From Chloroflexota bacterium (GTDB lineage Bacteria > Chloroflexota > Anaerolineae > Anaerolineales > Anaerolineaceae), in contig JAEKNU010000030.1 in assembly GCA_016838895.1 (NCBI GenBank), positions 1 through 46,975 on the forward strand: a stretch of DNA of 46,975 nt. Reading direction: 5' to 3'. The notes under the pieces were generated by a model. The model saw only the letters and a program-made list of their open reading frames with translations. It was not told the DNA's origin and did no database searches. Shown piece by piece: positions 1 through 8,787 of this stretch; positions within the stretch are counted from its first letter, which is position 1, and the number at the start of each line of letters is the position of its first letter. The translations under genes and the position numbers were made by a program.

Positions 1-647
1 AATACGTTATGTCCGCCTGCTGCAGCGATTTCCAATGCCCTTTTAACCTGTTCCTGACCTTTGATATCTCGAAAATTTGTTGTAGTGATGTTTTGTTTCG
101 GAGCAAACGCTGGTGTAGGGTAGGGTAGTATTTCCCGGCGATGAATATAGAACTGGTAAATATCCATCAGAGAAGCAACAGGCATTACCTCAATGCCCGG
201 AATAAGCGCCGCTTCTCCTGCATCTTCTTCGGGAACAAAAATCCGTTTATAGCCATTGTTTTTGGCAGCTACAGTGATTGGTAAAATACCGCGAATATGA
301 CGAACTGAACCATCCAAGGACAATTCACCGACGAAGATGCTCCCTTGTACTGCATCAACGGGAATTTGACCTGACGCTGCTAAAATACCCACTGCAATCG
401 GTAAATCGTATGCTGGACCCTCTTTCCTCAAGGATGCAGGCGCCAGATTGACAGTAACTTTTTTGCGGGGATAATCAAGGGTTGAATTCTTAACAGCAGA
501 GTGAACCCGTTCACGGCTTTCCTGTACTGCCGCATCGGGTAATCCCACAATGGTCATATTCGGCAGCCCTTGTGATGTGTCCACTTCAACATCTACGATG
601 ACACCGTCTAAACCCCATATTCCACAGGCTAATACTTTTGCGAGCAT
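1..647 (-). CDS. comM: ComM/YifB family Mg-chelatase-like AAA ATPase, partial
   Basis: The minus strand from 647 to the left edge encodes about 215 N-terminal residues; the rest lies outside the window. The start MLAKVLACGIWGLDG and the motifs GLPDAAVQESRERV, VNLAPASLRKEGPAYDLPIA and FVGELSLDGSVR are the hallmark of the ComM/YifB N-terminal ChlI domain. The AAA+ core would begin just past the edge, after a RDIKGQEQVKRALEIAAAGGH-like lead-in. In well-studied bacteria ComM is a hexameric helicase promoting branch migration during natural transformation. The start is ATG at 647 with AAGGGG a few bases upstream. It follows the PPK2 gene by about 50 bases and may be the last gene of that operon. 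Confidence 0.9.
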   Translation of the reverse strand, partial: MLAKVLACGIWGLDGVIVDVEVDTSQGLPNMTIVGLPDAAVQESRERVHSAVKNSTLDYPRKKVTVNLAPASLRKEGPAYDLPIAVGILAASGQIPVDAVQGSIFVGELSLDGSVRHIRGILPITVAAKNNGYKRIFVPEEDAGEAALIPGIEVMPVASLMDIYQFYIHRREILPYPTPAFAPKQNITTTNFRDIKGQEQVKRALEIAAAGGHNV

Positions 648-698
648 AATTCCCCTTGGATCAGTTATTCGTTGCTAATTTAGCACATATGCAGGATT

Positions 699-1514
699 TT
701 ATTCAAATTGATATGTTTCTGGTGGAAAATCTATCATTGGCAATTGTATTTTGAGATCTTTCAGAAATTTTACGATATGATGCGCAACAATGTAGTTACG
801 TATCCATTTCCGATTTGCGGGGATAATTGTCCATGGAGCCCAGGCTGTACTGGTTTTTTGAATCATATCCTGATACGCAGCCATATAATCATTCCAACGA
901 CTTCTTTCTTTGATATCATCAGGATTGAATTTCCAATGTTTTTCTTCATCATCCAAACGTTCCATTAGCCTGATTTTTTGCTCTTCTTTAGAAATGTGCA
1001 AGAAAAACTTTAAAATCGTTACGCCTTCATCAACCAGCATCTTTTCAAAATTATTAATATGATCAAAGCGGTTTTGCCATACTGATTCAGGAACCAATTG
1101 TTTCACCCGAGCGATGAGAACGTCTTCATAGTGGCTGCGATTAAAGATAACAATTTGTCCGACTGCGGGTACGTTATGATGGATTCTCCAGAGGTAATCA
1201 TGCGCTAATTCAAGTTTTGACGGGCTTTTAAAGCTGACAACATCAACGCCCTGAGGATTGACGCCTTCAAAAACATGCCGAACAGTGCCATCTTTCCCGC
1301 TTGCATCCATACCCTGTAAAATGATCAGGATTTTGTGTTTGCTCTCAGCATAGAGTTTCTCCTGAAGGATCTCTAATTCATCATTCAAGGATTTCATCAA
1401 ATCCTTGATGTTTGACTTCTGTGATTTTTCCACTGATCTTTCATCAGGGTCGAAATCAGCAATTTTGAATGATGCAGGGTGTGATATTTTATATCGTTCC
1501 AAATCTAGGTTCAT
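699..1514 (-). CDS. ppk2: Polyphosphate kinase 2, class III type
   Basis: 271 residues, single-domain PPK2. The Walker A motif GMDASGKDG is near residue 70, and FNRSHYEDVL near residue 125 carries the Walker B Asp. The stretch WKFNPDDIKERSRWNDY near residue 195 is the lid region. Length and sequence match class III PPK2 enzymes of the Meiothermus ruber type, which phosphorylate both AMP and ADP to ATP using polyphosphate; that specificity is inferred from family resemblance. It starts 9 bases after the lipoprotein stop codon, so it probably belongs to the Sir2/histidine-kinase operon. This would place a nucleotide-regenerating enzyme under the same control as an NAD-dependent deacylase. Confidence 0.93.
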   Translation of the reverse strand: MNLDLERYKISHPASFKIADFDPDERSVEKSQKSNIKDLMKSLNDELEILQEKLYAESKHKILIILQGMDASGKDGTVRHVFEGVNPQGVDVVSFKSPSKLELAHDYLWRIHHNVPAVGQIVIFNRSHYEDVLIARVKQLVPESVWQNRFDHINNFEKMLVDEGVTILKFFLHISKEEQKIRLMERLDDEEKHWKFNPDDIKERSRWNDYMAAYQDMIQKTSTAWAPWTIIPANRKWIRNYIVAHHIVKFLKDLKIQLPMIDFPPETYQFE

Positions 1515-1523
1515 AGATCACCG

Positions 1524-1883
1524 CTATTTTAATTCCCTTGAGAATTTATACACTTCAACTCGGAATGAGGAACCACTACTATCCACATATTTTGAAGTTT
1601 GACTTTCTTTTTTCCAACCCAAATCTTTCATTAAAGAAGTGACATAATTTTTCGAGACTATCATACCAATTTTGATACGTAATCCATCTGTTGTTCCGGA
1701 AATAACCATACAATTTCCGGGATCATTTTCTGTTTCACTATAGTTTTCGCAATTTAAATAAATGTCAGCATGTTGATACGCAACATTTTTATCTTTTGCT
1801 GCACATCCACTGAGCAGCAGAATGAGGATAAGAAGAATCGTGATTAAGAGCGTTTTTTTTGGTAATTGTGTATGTCGATCCAT
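1524..1883 (-). CDS. Small lipoprotein of unknown function
   Basis: 119 residues. A basic start is followed by a hydrophobic helix (about residues 10-25) and the lipobox LLSGC, so the mature protein should be lipid-anchored outside the membrane from Cys27. The mature part has two further cysteines about 15 residues apart (LNCENY and GNCMVI) that could form a disulfide, and a short beta-rich tail. No known family was recognised. It starts 4 bases after the stop of the GAF histidine kinase and ends 9 bases before PPK2, so it is almost certainly co-transcribed with them. A role as an extracytoplasmic accessory of the kinase is conceivable but unproven. Confidence 0.7.
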   Translation of the reverse strand: MDRHTQLPKKTLLITILLILILLLSGCAAKDKNVAYQHADIYLNCENYSETENDPGNCMVISGTTDGLRIKIGMIVSKNYVTSLMKDLGWKKESQTSKYVDSSGSSFRVEVYKFSRELK

Positions 1884-1887
1884 TATA

Positions 1888-3078
1888 TTAACCCTTTTTA
1901 GGAATAGATACTGTTACTTTTGTTCCAATATTTACTTTACTCTGGATATCAATCGAAGCATTAAGATTTTCCAATATTTTTTTACAAATTGCCAATCCCA
2001 AACCTGTCCCTTGAATGGTTTGGTGTACATCGTTTGATCGATAATACTTTTTAAATAATTCGGATAAATCTTTTTCAGCGATCCCAACACCAGTATCTTC
2101 AACCACCAGTTCAATCATATGGCCTGCATCGAACAAGGAAATATTTATCCTGCCATTCTCTTTATTATATTTTATACTATTACTCAGTAGATTTAGTAAT
2201 ACTTGTTTTAGTTTATTTCTATCCGCACTCGCTATGACAGATTCTGGGCTTTTATGTTCAATGGATATGTCTATATGTTTATCCTGAGCTTTAGGGGCAA
2301 CAAGAAGAATGCATTCTTTGGAGAGGGTAAATAAATCAACCGGTTCCCAAACAAATTGTTCTCGCCCAGATTCCAAACGAGAAAAATCCAAAAAATTGGT
2401 TACTAATTCACTTAGCCGTTCTGTTTCTTCCTGAATGGTAGAAACAAAGGTCTGTTTTTGATCCTGGGTCAATTCAGGCCTGAGAAGTAAGTATGTAATC
2501 GTATTTATTGCACCTAATGGGGTTCGCAACTCGTGAACTAAATCAGCTATCGTGTCCGATTGATGGAAAAGGCGAGAATTTTCAATAGCAATGGCCGCTT
2601 GAATGCCCAGTGCTAATAAAATCTCTTGGTCAACTGCGCTGAATTGACCGCTTTTTTTATTTAACACTTCAAGTACGCCAATTAATTTATCCTTCACAAT
2701 CATTGGTACGACGCACATACTTTGCGTGTGGTAATTGATACTTTTTTCCACAAAATCTGAGAATCGTGTATCAGTGTGTACATCATCGATAATAATGGCT
2801 TCATGGTGTTCTGCCACCCAGCCTGCCAGGCTTTCTTTTGGAACAAGAATCTTGGATAGATCTTCATGATAGCGCATATTAGTGGCTGAGCGGAAAAAAA
2901 GTCGTTCTTTTGATGGATCATATAACAGGATAGAAGCTTCATTTGCATTTAGTAATTCAACTGCACTTTCAGTAATATGATTCAGAATCGTATCTATATC
3001 CAGCGTGGAGGCAAGATTATTTGATATTTCTAATATCGCTTTATATTTTTCAATCGTTATGTCATTTTCAGCTTTCAT
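1888..3078 (-). CDS. Soluble GAF-domain sensor histidine kinase
   Basis: 396 residues without membrane segments. A GAF domain spans about residues 15-170. The HisKA dimerisation helix carries the H-box VHELRTPLGA with phospho-acceptor His182. The HATPase_c domain has the N-box NLLSNSIKYN, the G1 box EDTGVGI and the G2 box GTGLGLAICKK, so the kinase looks fully active. Its start overlaps the Sir2 stop by an ATGA (3075-3078), indicating translational coupling. The receiver-CpaE protein two genes upstream is the natural partner. The GAF ligand cannot be read from the sequence. Confidence 0.92.
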   Translation of the reverse strand: MKAENDITIEKYKAILEISNNLASTLDIDTILNHITESAVELLNANEASILLYDPSKERLFFRSATNMRYHEDLSKILVPKESLAGWVAEHHEAIIIDDVHTDTRFSDFVEKSINYHTQSMCVVPMIVKDKLIGVLEVLNKKSGQFSAVDQEILLALGIQAAIAIENSRLFHQSDTIADLVHELRTPLGAINTITYLLLRPELTQDQKQTFVSTIQEETERLSELVTNFLDFSRLESGREQFVWEPVDLFTLSKECILLVAPKAQDKHIDISIEHKSPESVIASADRNKLKQVLLNLLSNSIKYNKENGRINISLFDAGHMIELVVEDTGVGIAEKDLSELFKKYYRSNDVHQTIQGTGLGLAICKKILENLNASIDIQSKVNIGTKVTVSIPKKG

Positions 3079-3845
3079 TGTATTCCCAGGCTTTTTCCAA
3101 TTTCTGATAAGGTAGTTTCAACATCCTCATGGATAACAACATCTGCGTATGTATCGATCGGCGTATCAGAGAGCGTAATAATGATTAATTTTGCCCGATT
3201 TTGTAATGCAAGATAAGGTAATTCATTTGCGGGACCAACAACCAGTGATGATCCAATTACGATCATTAATTGACACTGTTTTGCTGCATTTACTGCCTCT
3301 TCCCAGGCTTGCTTGGGTAGTGCTTCTTCAAACAAGACAATTGCTGGTTTCAACATTCGTGAACATTTTGGGCATATTGGAGGTTTGCCAGATTCACAAT
3401 AATTGGAAAATATAGTCTTATTTTTTTCAATAGGGTGTCCGGATAGACACTCCCAGTACTTTACATTGCCGTGTAATTCGATCACTTCAATAGAGCCGGC
3501 AGTCGCATGTAAATCATCAATATTTTGAGTGATGATATGGGTGATTTGTTTTTCTGCCTTTAGTTTGGCAAGCATCTGATGTGCTGCATTTGGATTGGCT
3601 TGCTGTATTTTTTTTGCAAAGGGGTGCAGCCATGAGAAAAATGATACTGGATTTTGTAAAAAAGTAGTCAAGGAGATGATATCCATTGGATCAGCGATCT
3701 CCCATAAGCCACTTCCTGCGGAACGAAAATCGGGAATGCCGGAAGGAGTTGAAATTCCGGCACCGGTTAATACAATTGTGTTATTGGATGATTTAATGAG
3801 ATTTACAGCAGTATTTATCTTGGATTCAAAACTATCAATGCTCAT
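3075..3845 (-). CDS. cobB: Sir2-family NAD-dependent protein deacylase (sirtuin)
   Basis: 256 residues, a full-length small bacterial sirtuin. The NAD-binding motif TGAGISTPSGIPDFRS is near residue 27, TQNIDDLH supplies Asn/Asp contacts, and ELHGNV carries the catalytic His. A zinc ribbon follows, with Cys in WECLSGH, NYCESG and PICPKC. The late GSSLVVGPA motif is the second NAD contact. It should remove acyl groups from lysines, releasing nicotinamide and O-acyl-ADP-ribose. Both gene borders are 4-base ATGA overlaps, with the receiver-CpaE gene upstream and the histidine kinase downstream. This makes it an integral part of a two-component operon, which is unusual. Confidence 0.92.
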   Translation of the reverse strand: MSIDSFESKINTAVNLIKSSNNTIVLTGAGISTPSGIPDFRSAGSGLWEIADPMDIISLTTFLQNPVSFFSWLHPFAKKIQQANPNAAHQMLAKLKAEKQITHIITQNIDDLHATAGSIEVIELHGNVKYWECLSGHPIEKNKTIFSNYCESGKPPICPKCSRMLKPAIVLFEEALPKQAWEEAVNAAKQCQLMIVIGSSLVVGPANELPYLALQNRAKLIIITLSDTPIDTYADVVIHEDVETTLSEIGKSLGIQ

Positions 3846-4990
3846 GCTGCGATATGTTTAGCAATTACATCAGCAACTCGACTAATTTGGTGTGCGACCA
3901 AACTTTCTGGCTGAACTTTAATCATTGGCGTATTTCGTACAGCAGATTGATAAGCAATTTCCGGTGCAGGTGGGATAACTTCCAAAACACTTTGACCAAA
4001 AACTTCCTGCATTTGGGTGACTGAAATTTGCATATCAGCTCTTACCCGATTGACTGACAAAATATTAATTGGTTTGGATTTCCCAAAACCATATTGCGCA
4101 TATTCTTTCATCATGCGTGTTACCATTTCAACGCTGGCAGGATAGGGTTCGGTAATAATCAGTAATTCATTACAATATGTTAAAAGTTTTGCCAGGTTTG
4201 GCAAATATCCAGCCCCAAAATCAATGACACTAAATTTAGCCAAGGAAGGTAAATGTTGCAGAATGGTTTCCAACTGCTGTTCAGCTTTCAGGTATTTCAG
4301 ATCAGCGATTTGATTTGAGGCCATTAATAGCCTTACACCATATGTAGAGTAGTATAGCTGCTTCTCAATACTTTCTTCTTTAATTTCTGATGGAGGTATT
4401 GCTAAAATGTTTTGTAAACCGGCTTGTTTTTCCTGGCCAAGTTCCGCAGCCCAACAACCTCTACCAGAATGCATTTCAACTGCAACGGATTCAATTTTGT
4501 AACGATCATAAAGGCTGATGCATAGGTTCAACACCACTGATGAAACCCCTAAGCCGCCTTTTGGAGCGATGACACCCATAATATAACCCTTGCTCGAAGT
4601 TGACGCACGAGATTTATTTCTGGCGATGAGCGCTTTAACATGAGCACCGAGTTCTGCTGGATGTATGGGTTTTGAAACAAAATCATCAACCCCAGCTTCA
4701 TAGCCAGCCACTTTATCGTCCACCTGAGTTTTTGCAGTAAACATTAAAATTGGAATGTATTGTGTTTCAGGATTACTACGTATCTGTTTGGTAACTTGAT
4801 ACCCATCTATATCCGGCATCATGACGTCCAGAATAATAAGATCAGGCTTTTCCTTACTTACTTGGTTCAGTGCCTGTGAACCATTATTAGCTGCTACAAT
4901 ATCATACCCCTGACGCTGTAACATTAATCCTACAAGGCGTAGTGTTTCAAGATCATCATCAACAATAAGGATTTTTTCGGACATGTTCAC
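3842..4990 (-). CDS. Response regulator receiver fused to TadZ/CpaE-like ATPase
   Basis: 382 residues. The N-terminal receiver (about 4-125) has acidic DDD at 11-13, phospho-acceptor Asp55 in LIILDVMMP, and the conserved Thr and Lys of MFTAKT and SKP. The C-terminal half (about 135-382) is a MinD/ParA-superfamily domain. Its P-loop reads APKGGLGVSS, so the usual GKT lysine is missing, as in the atypical CpaE/TadZ proteins. The KGG signature lysine is kept, so nucleotide binding is possible while hydrolysis is doubtful. CpaE/TadZ proteins localise type IV pilus or Flp machinery, but no pilus gene lies here. It is the first gene of the operon; Met3 (4984) is an equally good start. Confidence 0.85.
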   Translation of the reverse strand: MNMSEKILIVDDDLETLRLVGLMLQRQGYDIVAANNGSQALNQVSKEKPDLIILDVMMPDIDGYQVTKQIRSNPETQYIPILMFTAKTQVDDKVAGYEAGVDDFVSKPIHPAELGAHVKALIARNKSRASTSSKGYIMGVIAPKGGLGVSSVVLNLCISLYDRYKIESVAVEMHSGRGCWAAELGQEKQAGLQNILAIPPSEIKEESIEKQLYYSTYGVRLLMASNQIADLKYLKAEQQLETILQHLPSLAKFSVIDFGAGYLPNLAKLLTYCNELLIITEPYPASVEMVTRMMKEYAQYGFGKSKPINILSVNRVRADMQISVTQMQEVFGQSVLEVIPPAPEIAYQSAVRNTPMIKVQPESLVAHQISRVADVIAKHIAA

Positions 4991-5014
4991 ACCAATTAAT
5001 GCGGACTTTGATTC

Positions 5015-5044
5015 AGTCTAGCATAAATAGATTAGTAGTTGCAA
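5015..5044 (-). promoter_or_regulatory. Predicted sigma-70-type promoter of the receiver/Sir2/kinase operon
   Basis: Read on the minus strand, TTGCAA (5044-5039) and TAGACT (5020-5015) are separated by 18 bases. A TGC immediately before the -10 gives an extended -10. It lies about 25 bases upstream of the receiver-CpaE start at 4990. Pattern match only. Confidence 0.45.
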
Positions 5045-5147
5045 GGGCAGTAAATTTCTTTACGGAAAATTTAATTCATTTTTAGGAAAAACAAACATGG
5101 ACGAATTGTCAACAAGTTTGTCTTTTTATACCCATTGCAATTTGATT

Positions 5148-5153
5148 TATAAT
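5148..5153 (+). promoter_or_regulatory. Possible -10 element of tilS
   Basis: A consensus TATAAT lies 19 bases before the tilS start. No good -35 box is seen at the proper distance. The leader would be only about 12 bases. The rest of the 180-base gap between the divergent operons shows nothing else recognisable. Confidence 0.35.
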
Positions 5154-5171
5154 GAATTATAAAGGGCAATT

Positions 5172-6629
5172 ATGAAAAAAGTTAACAAATCAACAGATAT
5201 TAATAATACTTTAACCCAAATCACGCAAATTTGCGACTTAAAAGAGGAAAAAATTATTGTTGCGGGTGTATCTGGTGGTGCTGATAGCCTTTGCCTTTTA
5301 CATTGTTTACAAGATTTGGGGTATAAGATAACAGCAGTTTATGTTGACCATGGATTGCGCAAAGCGTCTGTTGATGATGGCGAGCATGTAAGAGCAATAT
5401 GTTCATCGTGGGGTATACCGTTCGTGCTCAGTCAGGTGGATGTAAATTCATTTAGTACAGCAAATAAATTTACAGTAGAAGAAGCCAGCCGGGTTTTACG
5501 GTATCGGGAATTGTTTCGAATCGCTGATGATCTGAAAGCTCAGGCTGTAGCTGTTGCACACCATGCGGATGACCAAATTGAAACAGTATTAATGCATCTC
5601 CTGCGTGGATCAGGTATGAGTGGTTTACGAGGAATGCAGCCGGTTTCAACACAGCATGGTTGGCACAAAACGATACCTCTGATTAGACCCTTGATATCAA
5701 CATGGAAGATCGATATCGAGAATTATTGCGATAAATATGAAATAAAGCCCATTCTGGATGAGACGAACCTTGACACTACTTTTTTTCGGAACCGATTACG
5801 ACATGAGTTGATTCCTCAATTGTTGACCTATAATTCCGCTTTTAAGCAGGGATTGTTAAGGACAACGAAGATTTTGCAAAATGATTATGTATTCCTGGTT
5901 GAATTACTGGAAGATGAGTGCAACAGAATAAACATGACCGAGTTGCTGGGGCAGGTGACCTTTCAGATGGGCGCATTTTCACAGGCTCCACTTAATTTGC
6001 AGCGCATGATTCTTCGCAGGGTTGTTTCTTTATTAAGACCAGATTTGAGAGATGTGGGGTTTGATGCGATTGAGAGAGCGATTCATTTTATCAAAGCTGC
6101 TGATACAAGCAAGCAAATTGATATAGTAAACAATTTGATTCTTTTTATTGATTCAGATCTTGTTGTTTTGGGGGAAAAGGGGAAAGTATATTTACGAGCT
6201 GATCTACCACTTTTGTATGAGCATAAAACTGTCAATCTGGTACCTGGAAAATCATTCCGGATCAATGATTTTTGGTTTGTTTCAATTGAGCATATCAAAG
6301 ATATTTCGGAAGCAGGCAATTTTCGGGATAACGCCCAGGCATATACAGCTTATATTGATGCAGATAAATGTGGATTACCGATTAAGTTGAAAACCATTCA
6401 ACCTGGGGATCGGTTTCCGGCCTACGGATTAAATGGACATACTCAGAAATTATCAGACATCATGATCAATCAGAAAATATCTCGTTGGGTGCGTCCATTT
6501 TATCCAATCATATGGAATCAGGATGGTATTGTTTGGGTTCCTGGTTACCGCATTGCAGAAAATATGCAAATTGAGTCAACAAGTAAACGGTTCTTGCGGT
6601 TGTCATTTTTTCAAAAGCAAACAGAATAA
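5172..6629 (+). CDS. tilS: tRNA(Ile)-lysidine synthase TilS
   Basis: 485 residues. The N-terminal PP-loop ATP-pyrophosphatase domain has the motif VSGGADSLCLL near residue 35. The TilS signature VAHHADDQIETVLMHLLRG is near residue 130, followed by the substrate-binding and C-terminal TilS domains (GDRFPAYG...LSDIM near residue 412). The enzyme converts C34 of the CAU-anticodon tRNA-Ile to lysidine so that AUA is read as Ile, an essential function in most bacteria. Length is typical for two-C-domain TilS. It is transcribed alone and converges with the recombinase-like gene, their stop codons being 2 bases apart. Confidence 0.95.
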   Translation: MKKVNKSTDINNTLTQITQICDLKEEKIIVAGVSGGADSLCLLHCLQDLGYKITAVYVDHGLRKASVDDGEHVRAICSSWGIPFVLSQVDVNSFSTANKFTVEEASRVLRYRELFRIADDLKAQAVAVAHHADDQIETVLMHLLRGSGMSGLRGMQPVSTQHGWHKTIPLIRPLISTWKIDIENYCDKYEIKPILDETNLDTTFFRNRLRHELIPQLLTYNSAFKQGLLRTTKILQNDYVFLVELLEDECNRINMTELLGQVTFQMGAFSQAPLNLQRMILRRVVSLLRPDLRDVGFDAIERAIHFIKAADTSKQIDIVNNLILFIDSDLVVLGEKGKVYLRADLPLLYEHKTVNLVPGKSFRINDFWFVSIEHIKDISEAGNFRDNAQAYTAYIDADKCGLPIKLKTIQPGDRFPAYGLNGHTQKLSDIMINQKISRWVRPFYPIIWNQDGIVWVPGYRIAENMQIESTSKRFLRLSFFQKQTE

Positions 6630-6631
6630 GC

Positions 6632-7552
6632 CTATTCCTGGTTTTTTTCGTCAAATAACAGTGTGCGGGGATATAACTGATCTAATTTGGCTAATTTTTG
6701 ACTGATTTCTCGCCATTGAATTTTTGAAATCCCCAGTTTTTGACGAATTAGATCACGATCTACGCCATCCTGCCAATCACTCAGTACGGCCGTCCAACGA
6801 CACATATCGAATGATAAATGTTTATCCAGACCGGCCAAATTTCCAATTTCTTCAAGGATATATTCCAATCGGCGAGGGGACCAGGGGAATAATTGATCCA
6901 TGGGTTGATATTGCTTGAGATACTCGTGGTATGATTCCACCCATTCAGATGAGAGATCAATTTTACGTTCTTTGTAACGATTTTGGGTGCCGCTGTAACG
7001 GATGTAAACATAAGGTCCATTTGGATCATCTAACTCGATATGATTTAAACTGATACCCAAGCATTCACCCTTTTTAATGCCTGTTGATATTAATAGAAAT
7101 AGTAAAGTAAATGGTCTGGCATCACGTTTCTTTGCTGTGCGCATTTCTTTAGCAATCAATAATGCTTTGGCTATATCCTGCTCAGTTAATATCGTTGGCA
7201 AAGGACTGATAACTGATTTCTGAACAATTTTTTCTGCCGGGTCCGTGGTGATAATGGCATTATTAAATAACCAACGGAAAAAAGATTTGAGGGATGTAAT
7301 ACGACGCGCATATGATTTTGGACTGCAAGGGACACCTCGTCCATTCTGAAGCCAATTTAAAAAATGATTCAAATCATTTGTGGTGATTTTACCCAGCGTT
7401 ACATCGGCAGGAAGATAAGAAGCCAATAGATTTAAATCGCCAATAAAGGCTTTTACCGTATAAATGGATTTTCCCTGATCTTGTAAGTAAAGTTCCCAGC
7501 CTTTGATCGTGGGGAGTAAGGTTGTTTCAGAAGTTAGATGGGCAGTCGCCAT
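6632..7552 (-). CDS. Tyrosine-recombinase-like protein lacking catalytic residues
   Basis: 306 residues from ATG 7552, chosen over an upstream start because GGAGGG lies 8 bases before it. The N-terminal SAM-like core-binding domain (about 15-110) is clear: TVKAFIGDLNLLASYL and ARRITSLKSFFRWLF resemble XerC/XerD. The C-terminal domain keeps the fold but not the active site. The Arg-I motif TGLRxSEL reads TGIKKGECL. The HxLRHTFAT box reads LSFDMCRWTAVLS, without the His. The region expected to hold the nucleophilic Tyr is SKIQWREISQKL, without Tyr. It should therefore not cut DNA, though it may bind it. It sits alone between tilS and the LCP gene, with no att sites or mobile genes nearby. Confidence 0.78.
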   Translation of the reverse strand: MATAHLTSETTLLPTIKGWELYLQDQGKSIYTVKAFIGDLNLLASYLPADVTLGKITTNDLNHFLNWLQNGRGVPCSPKSYARRITSLKSFFRWLFNNAIITTDPAEKIVQKSVISPLPTILTEQDIAKALLIAKEMRTAKKRDARPFTLLFLLISTGIKKGECLGISLNHIELDDPNGPYVYIRYSGTQNRYKERKIDLSSEWVESYHEYLKQYQPMDQLFPWSPRRLEYILEEIGNLAGLDKHLSFDMCRWTAVLSDWQDGVDRDLIRQKLGISKIQWREISQKLAKLDQLYPRTLLFDEKNQE

Positions 7553-7654
7553 AGGTATATCCCTCCGATTACACATTTCGTGTAGATGTTGAAAGTTTAC
7601 TGGATTTAATGTGAACTGTCAATTTAAAATTGCAGGTGAGAATTTTTCCATATC

Positions 7655-7684
7655 ATAAAAGCAGCCCACAAATTTTTGTGGGCT
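7655..7684 (-). terminator. Rho-independent terminator after the LCP gene
   Basis: An AGCCCACA stem pairs with TGTGGGCT around a 6-base loop (7663-7684). On the minus strand it is followed by a short T run (GCTTTTATG). It lies about 30 bases past the LCP stop codon. The same hairpin would also separate the LCP gene from the recombinase-like gene. Confidence 0.7.
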
Positions 7685-7715
7685 AAGCGAATATTATATT
7701 TTGCATTCAGGAAAA

Positions 7716-8774
7716 TTATGGCGTATATAGTGCTTCCTTGAGCATGGGGTATATCTTGTCATAATTTGGTAGTAAAACTGCACCGCCGGATGGCGTCCTG
7801 TATGCGGTTGTCTGATCAACACTGATAGCAAAACTACGCGTGTTTTCTGATTTAGCTAAAGTGGGTGCCAATGGAGCTAAACTAAGTACAGTTGCAAGAT
7901 CAATGTTGGTTTCCACATTCGCACTGTAGATATTATACAGACTTGGAATCTTACTGATCACATCAAAGCGAAGCAATCGATTGAGAATTGCCAGAATAAT
8001 TTCTTGTGCTCGGCGCGTACGATCAAAATCGCTGGTGCTGTAACGAGAGCGTGCGTACCAAAGTGCTGTTCTCCCATCCATATGGACAGTTCCCGGTCCA
8101 ACACTGCAATATCCATTGACAGCAAAGGGCAAATCACATTTATCGGATAAATTGGCGGTTGCGTTTACATCTATGCCGCCTAAATTATCGATAATATTTA
8201 CAAACCCTGTGAAGTTCGTTATGACAAAATAATCGACCTGGAATCCGAAATTCTCTTGCATGGTGGCGTTGAATAATTCGATACCACCATATGAGAAAGC
8301 AGTATTGATTCTTTGTTCGCCCCGTCCTGGAACAGTAACGTATAGATCACGCGGGAAGGAGACAACAGTGGCAGTTTTTTCTTCAGGGTTGATTGAGACA
8401 ATCATGATTACATCTGTACGAAAACCGCTGCTGGGGCGGTAGTCTGAACCAAATATGGCAAAACGAACCTGACCTTCAGGAGATTCCAATCCGTAGTTCC
8501 ATGGTAATGGTGTAGGGGTAAGCCGGGTTGGAGTGAGGGTTGGTGTATTTGTGACTAGGGGAGTTCTGGTTGCCAGGGGAGTCACCGTTGAGGCGACTGG
8601 TAAAAAAGGAGTCAATGTGGCCGTTGCATCCTTGGGCACTTCATTAATAACACCATTCGATTGGCTGATGTTAGCAGAAGATATTTCAGAACAAGCGGAT
8701 AGAAGAAATACTGCCACAAGTACAAGCGGGATACTGCGCAAAAACAGTTTCTTTATTTTTTTCATAGGATTCAT
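7716..8774 (-). CDS. LytR-CpsA-Psr (LCP) family lipoprotein
   Basis: 352 residues when started at ATG 8774 (MNPMKKIKK); ATG 8765 is also possible. A lipobox LLSAC follows the hydrophobic signal. A Thr/Pro-rich spacer of about 45 residues (repeats of TPT, TPL, TRTP) then leads to the LCP catalytic domain with FGSDYRPSSGFRTDVIMIV, VVSFPRDLYV, INTAFSYGG and WYARSRYSTSDFDRTRRAQE. The arginines and aspartates of these motifs bind polyprenyl pyrophosphate in the family. LCP enzymes attach glycopolymers to the cell wall or envelope. Most are anchored by an N-terminal TM helix, so a lipoprotein form is a variation. It starts 13 bases after the upstream sensor gene. Confidence 0.87.
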   Translation of the reverse strand: MNPMKKIKKLFLRSIPLVLVAVFLLSACSEISSANISQSNGVINEVPKDATATLTPFLPVASTVTPLATRTPLVTNTPTLTPTRLTPTPLPWNYGLESPEGQVRFAIFGSDYRPSSGFRTDVIMIVSINPEEKTATVVSFPRDLYVTVPGRGEQRINTAFSYGGIELFNATMQENFGFQVDYFVITNFTGFVNIIDNLGGIDVNATANLSDKCDLPFAVNGYCSVGPGTVHMDGRTALWYARSRYSTSDFDRTRRAQEIILAILNRLLRFDVISKIPSLYNIYSANVETNIDLATVLSLAPLAPTLAKSENTRSFAISVDQTTAYRTPSGGAVLLPNYDKIYPMLKEALYTP

Positions 8775-8787
8775 GCCCTGTGTTTTC

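Noticed and set aside
5105..5115. TTGTCAACAAG near tilS as another copy of the TTGTCNGACAA operator
   Set aside because: It lacks the GAC half of the palindrome and lies before an unrelated housekeeping gene.
6632..7552. Integrase marking a mobile element or genomic island
   Set aside because: The active-site residues are missing, no direct repeats, tRNA att site or other mobile genes are adjacent, and the neighbours are core genes.
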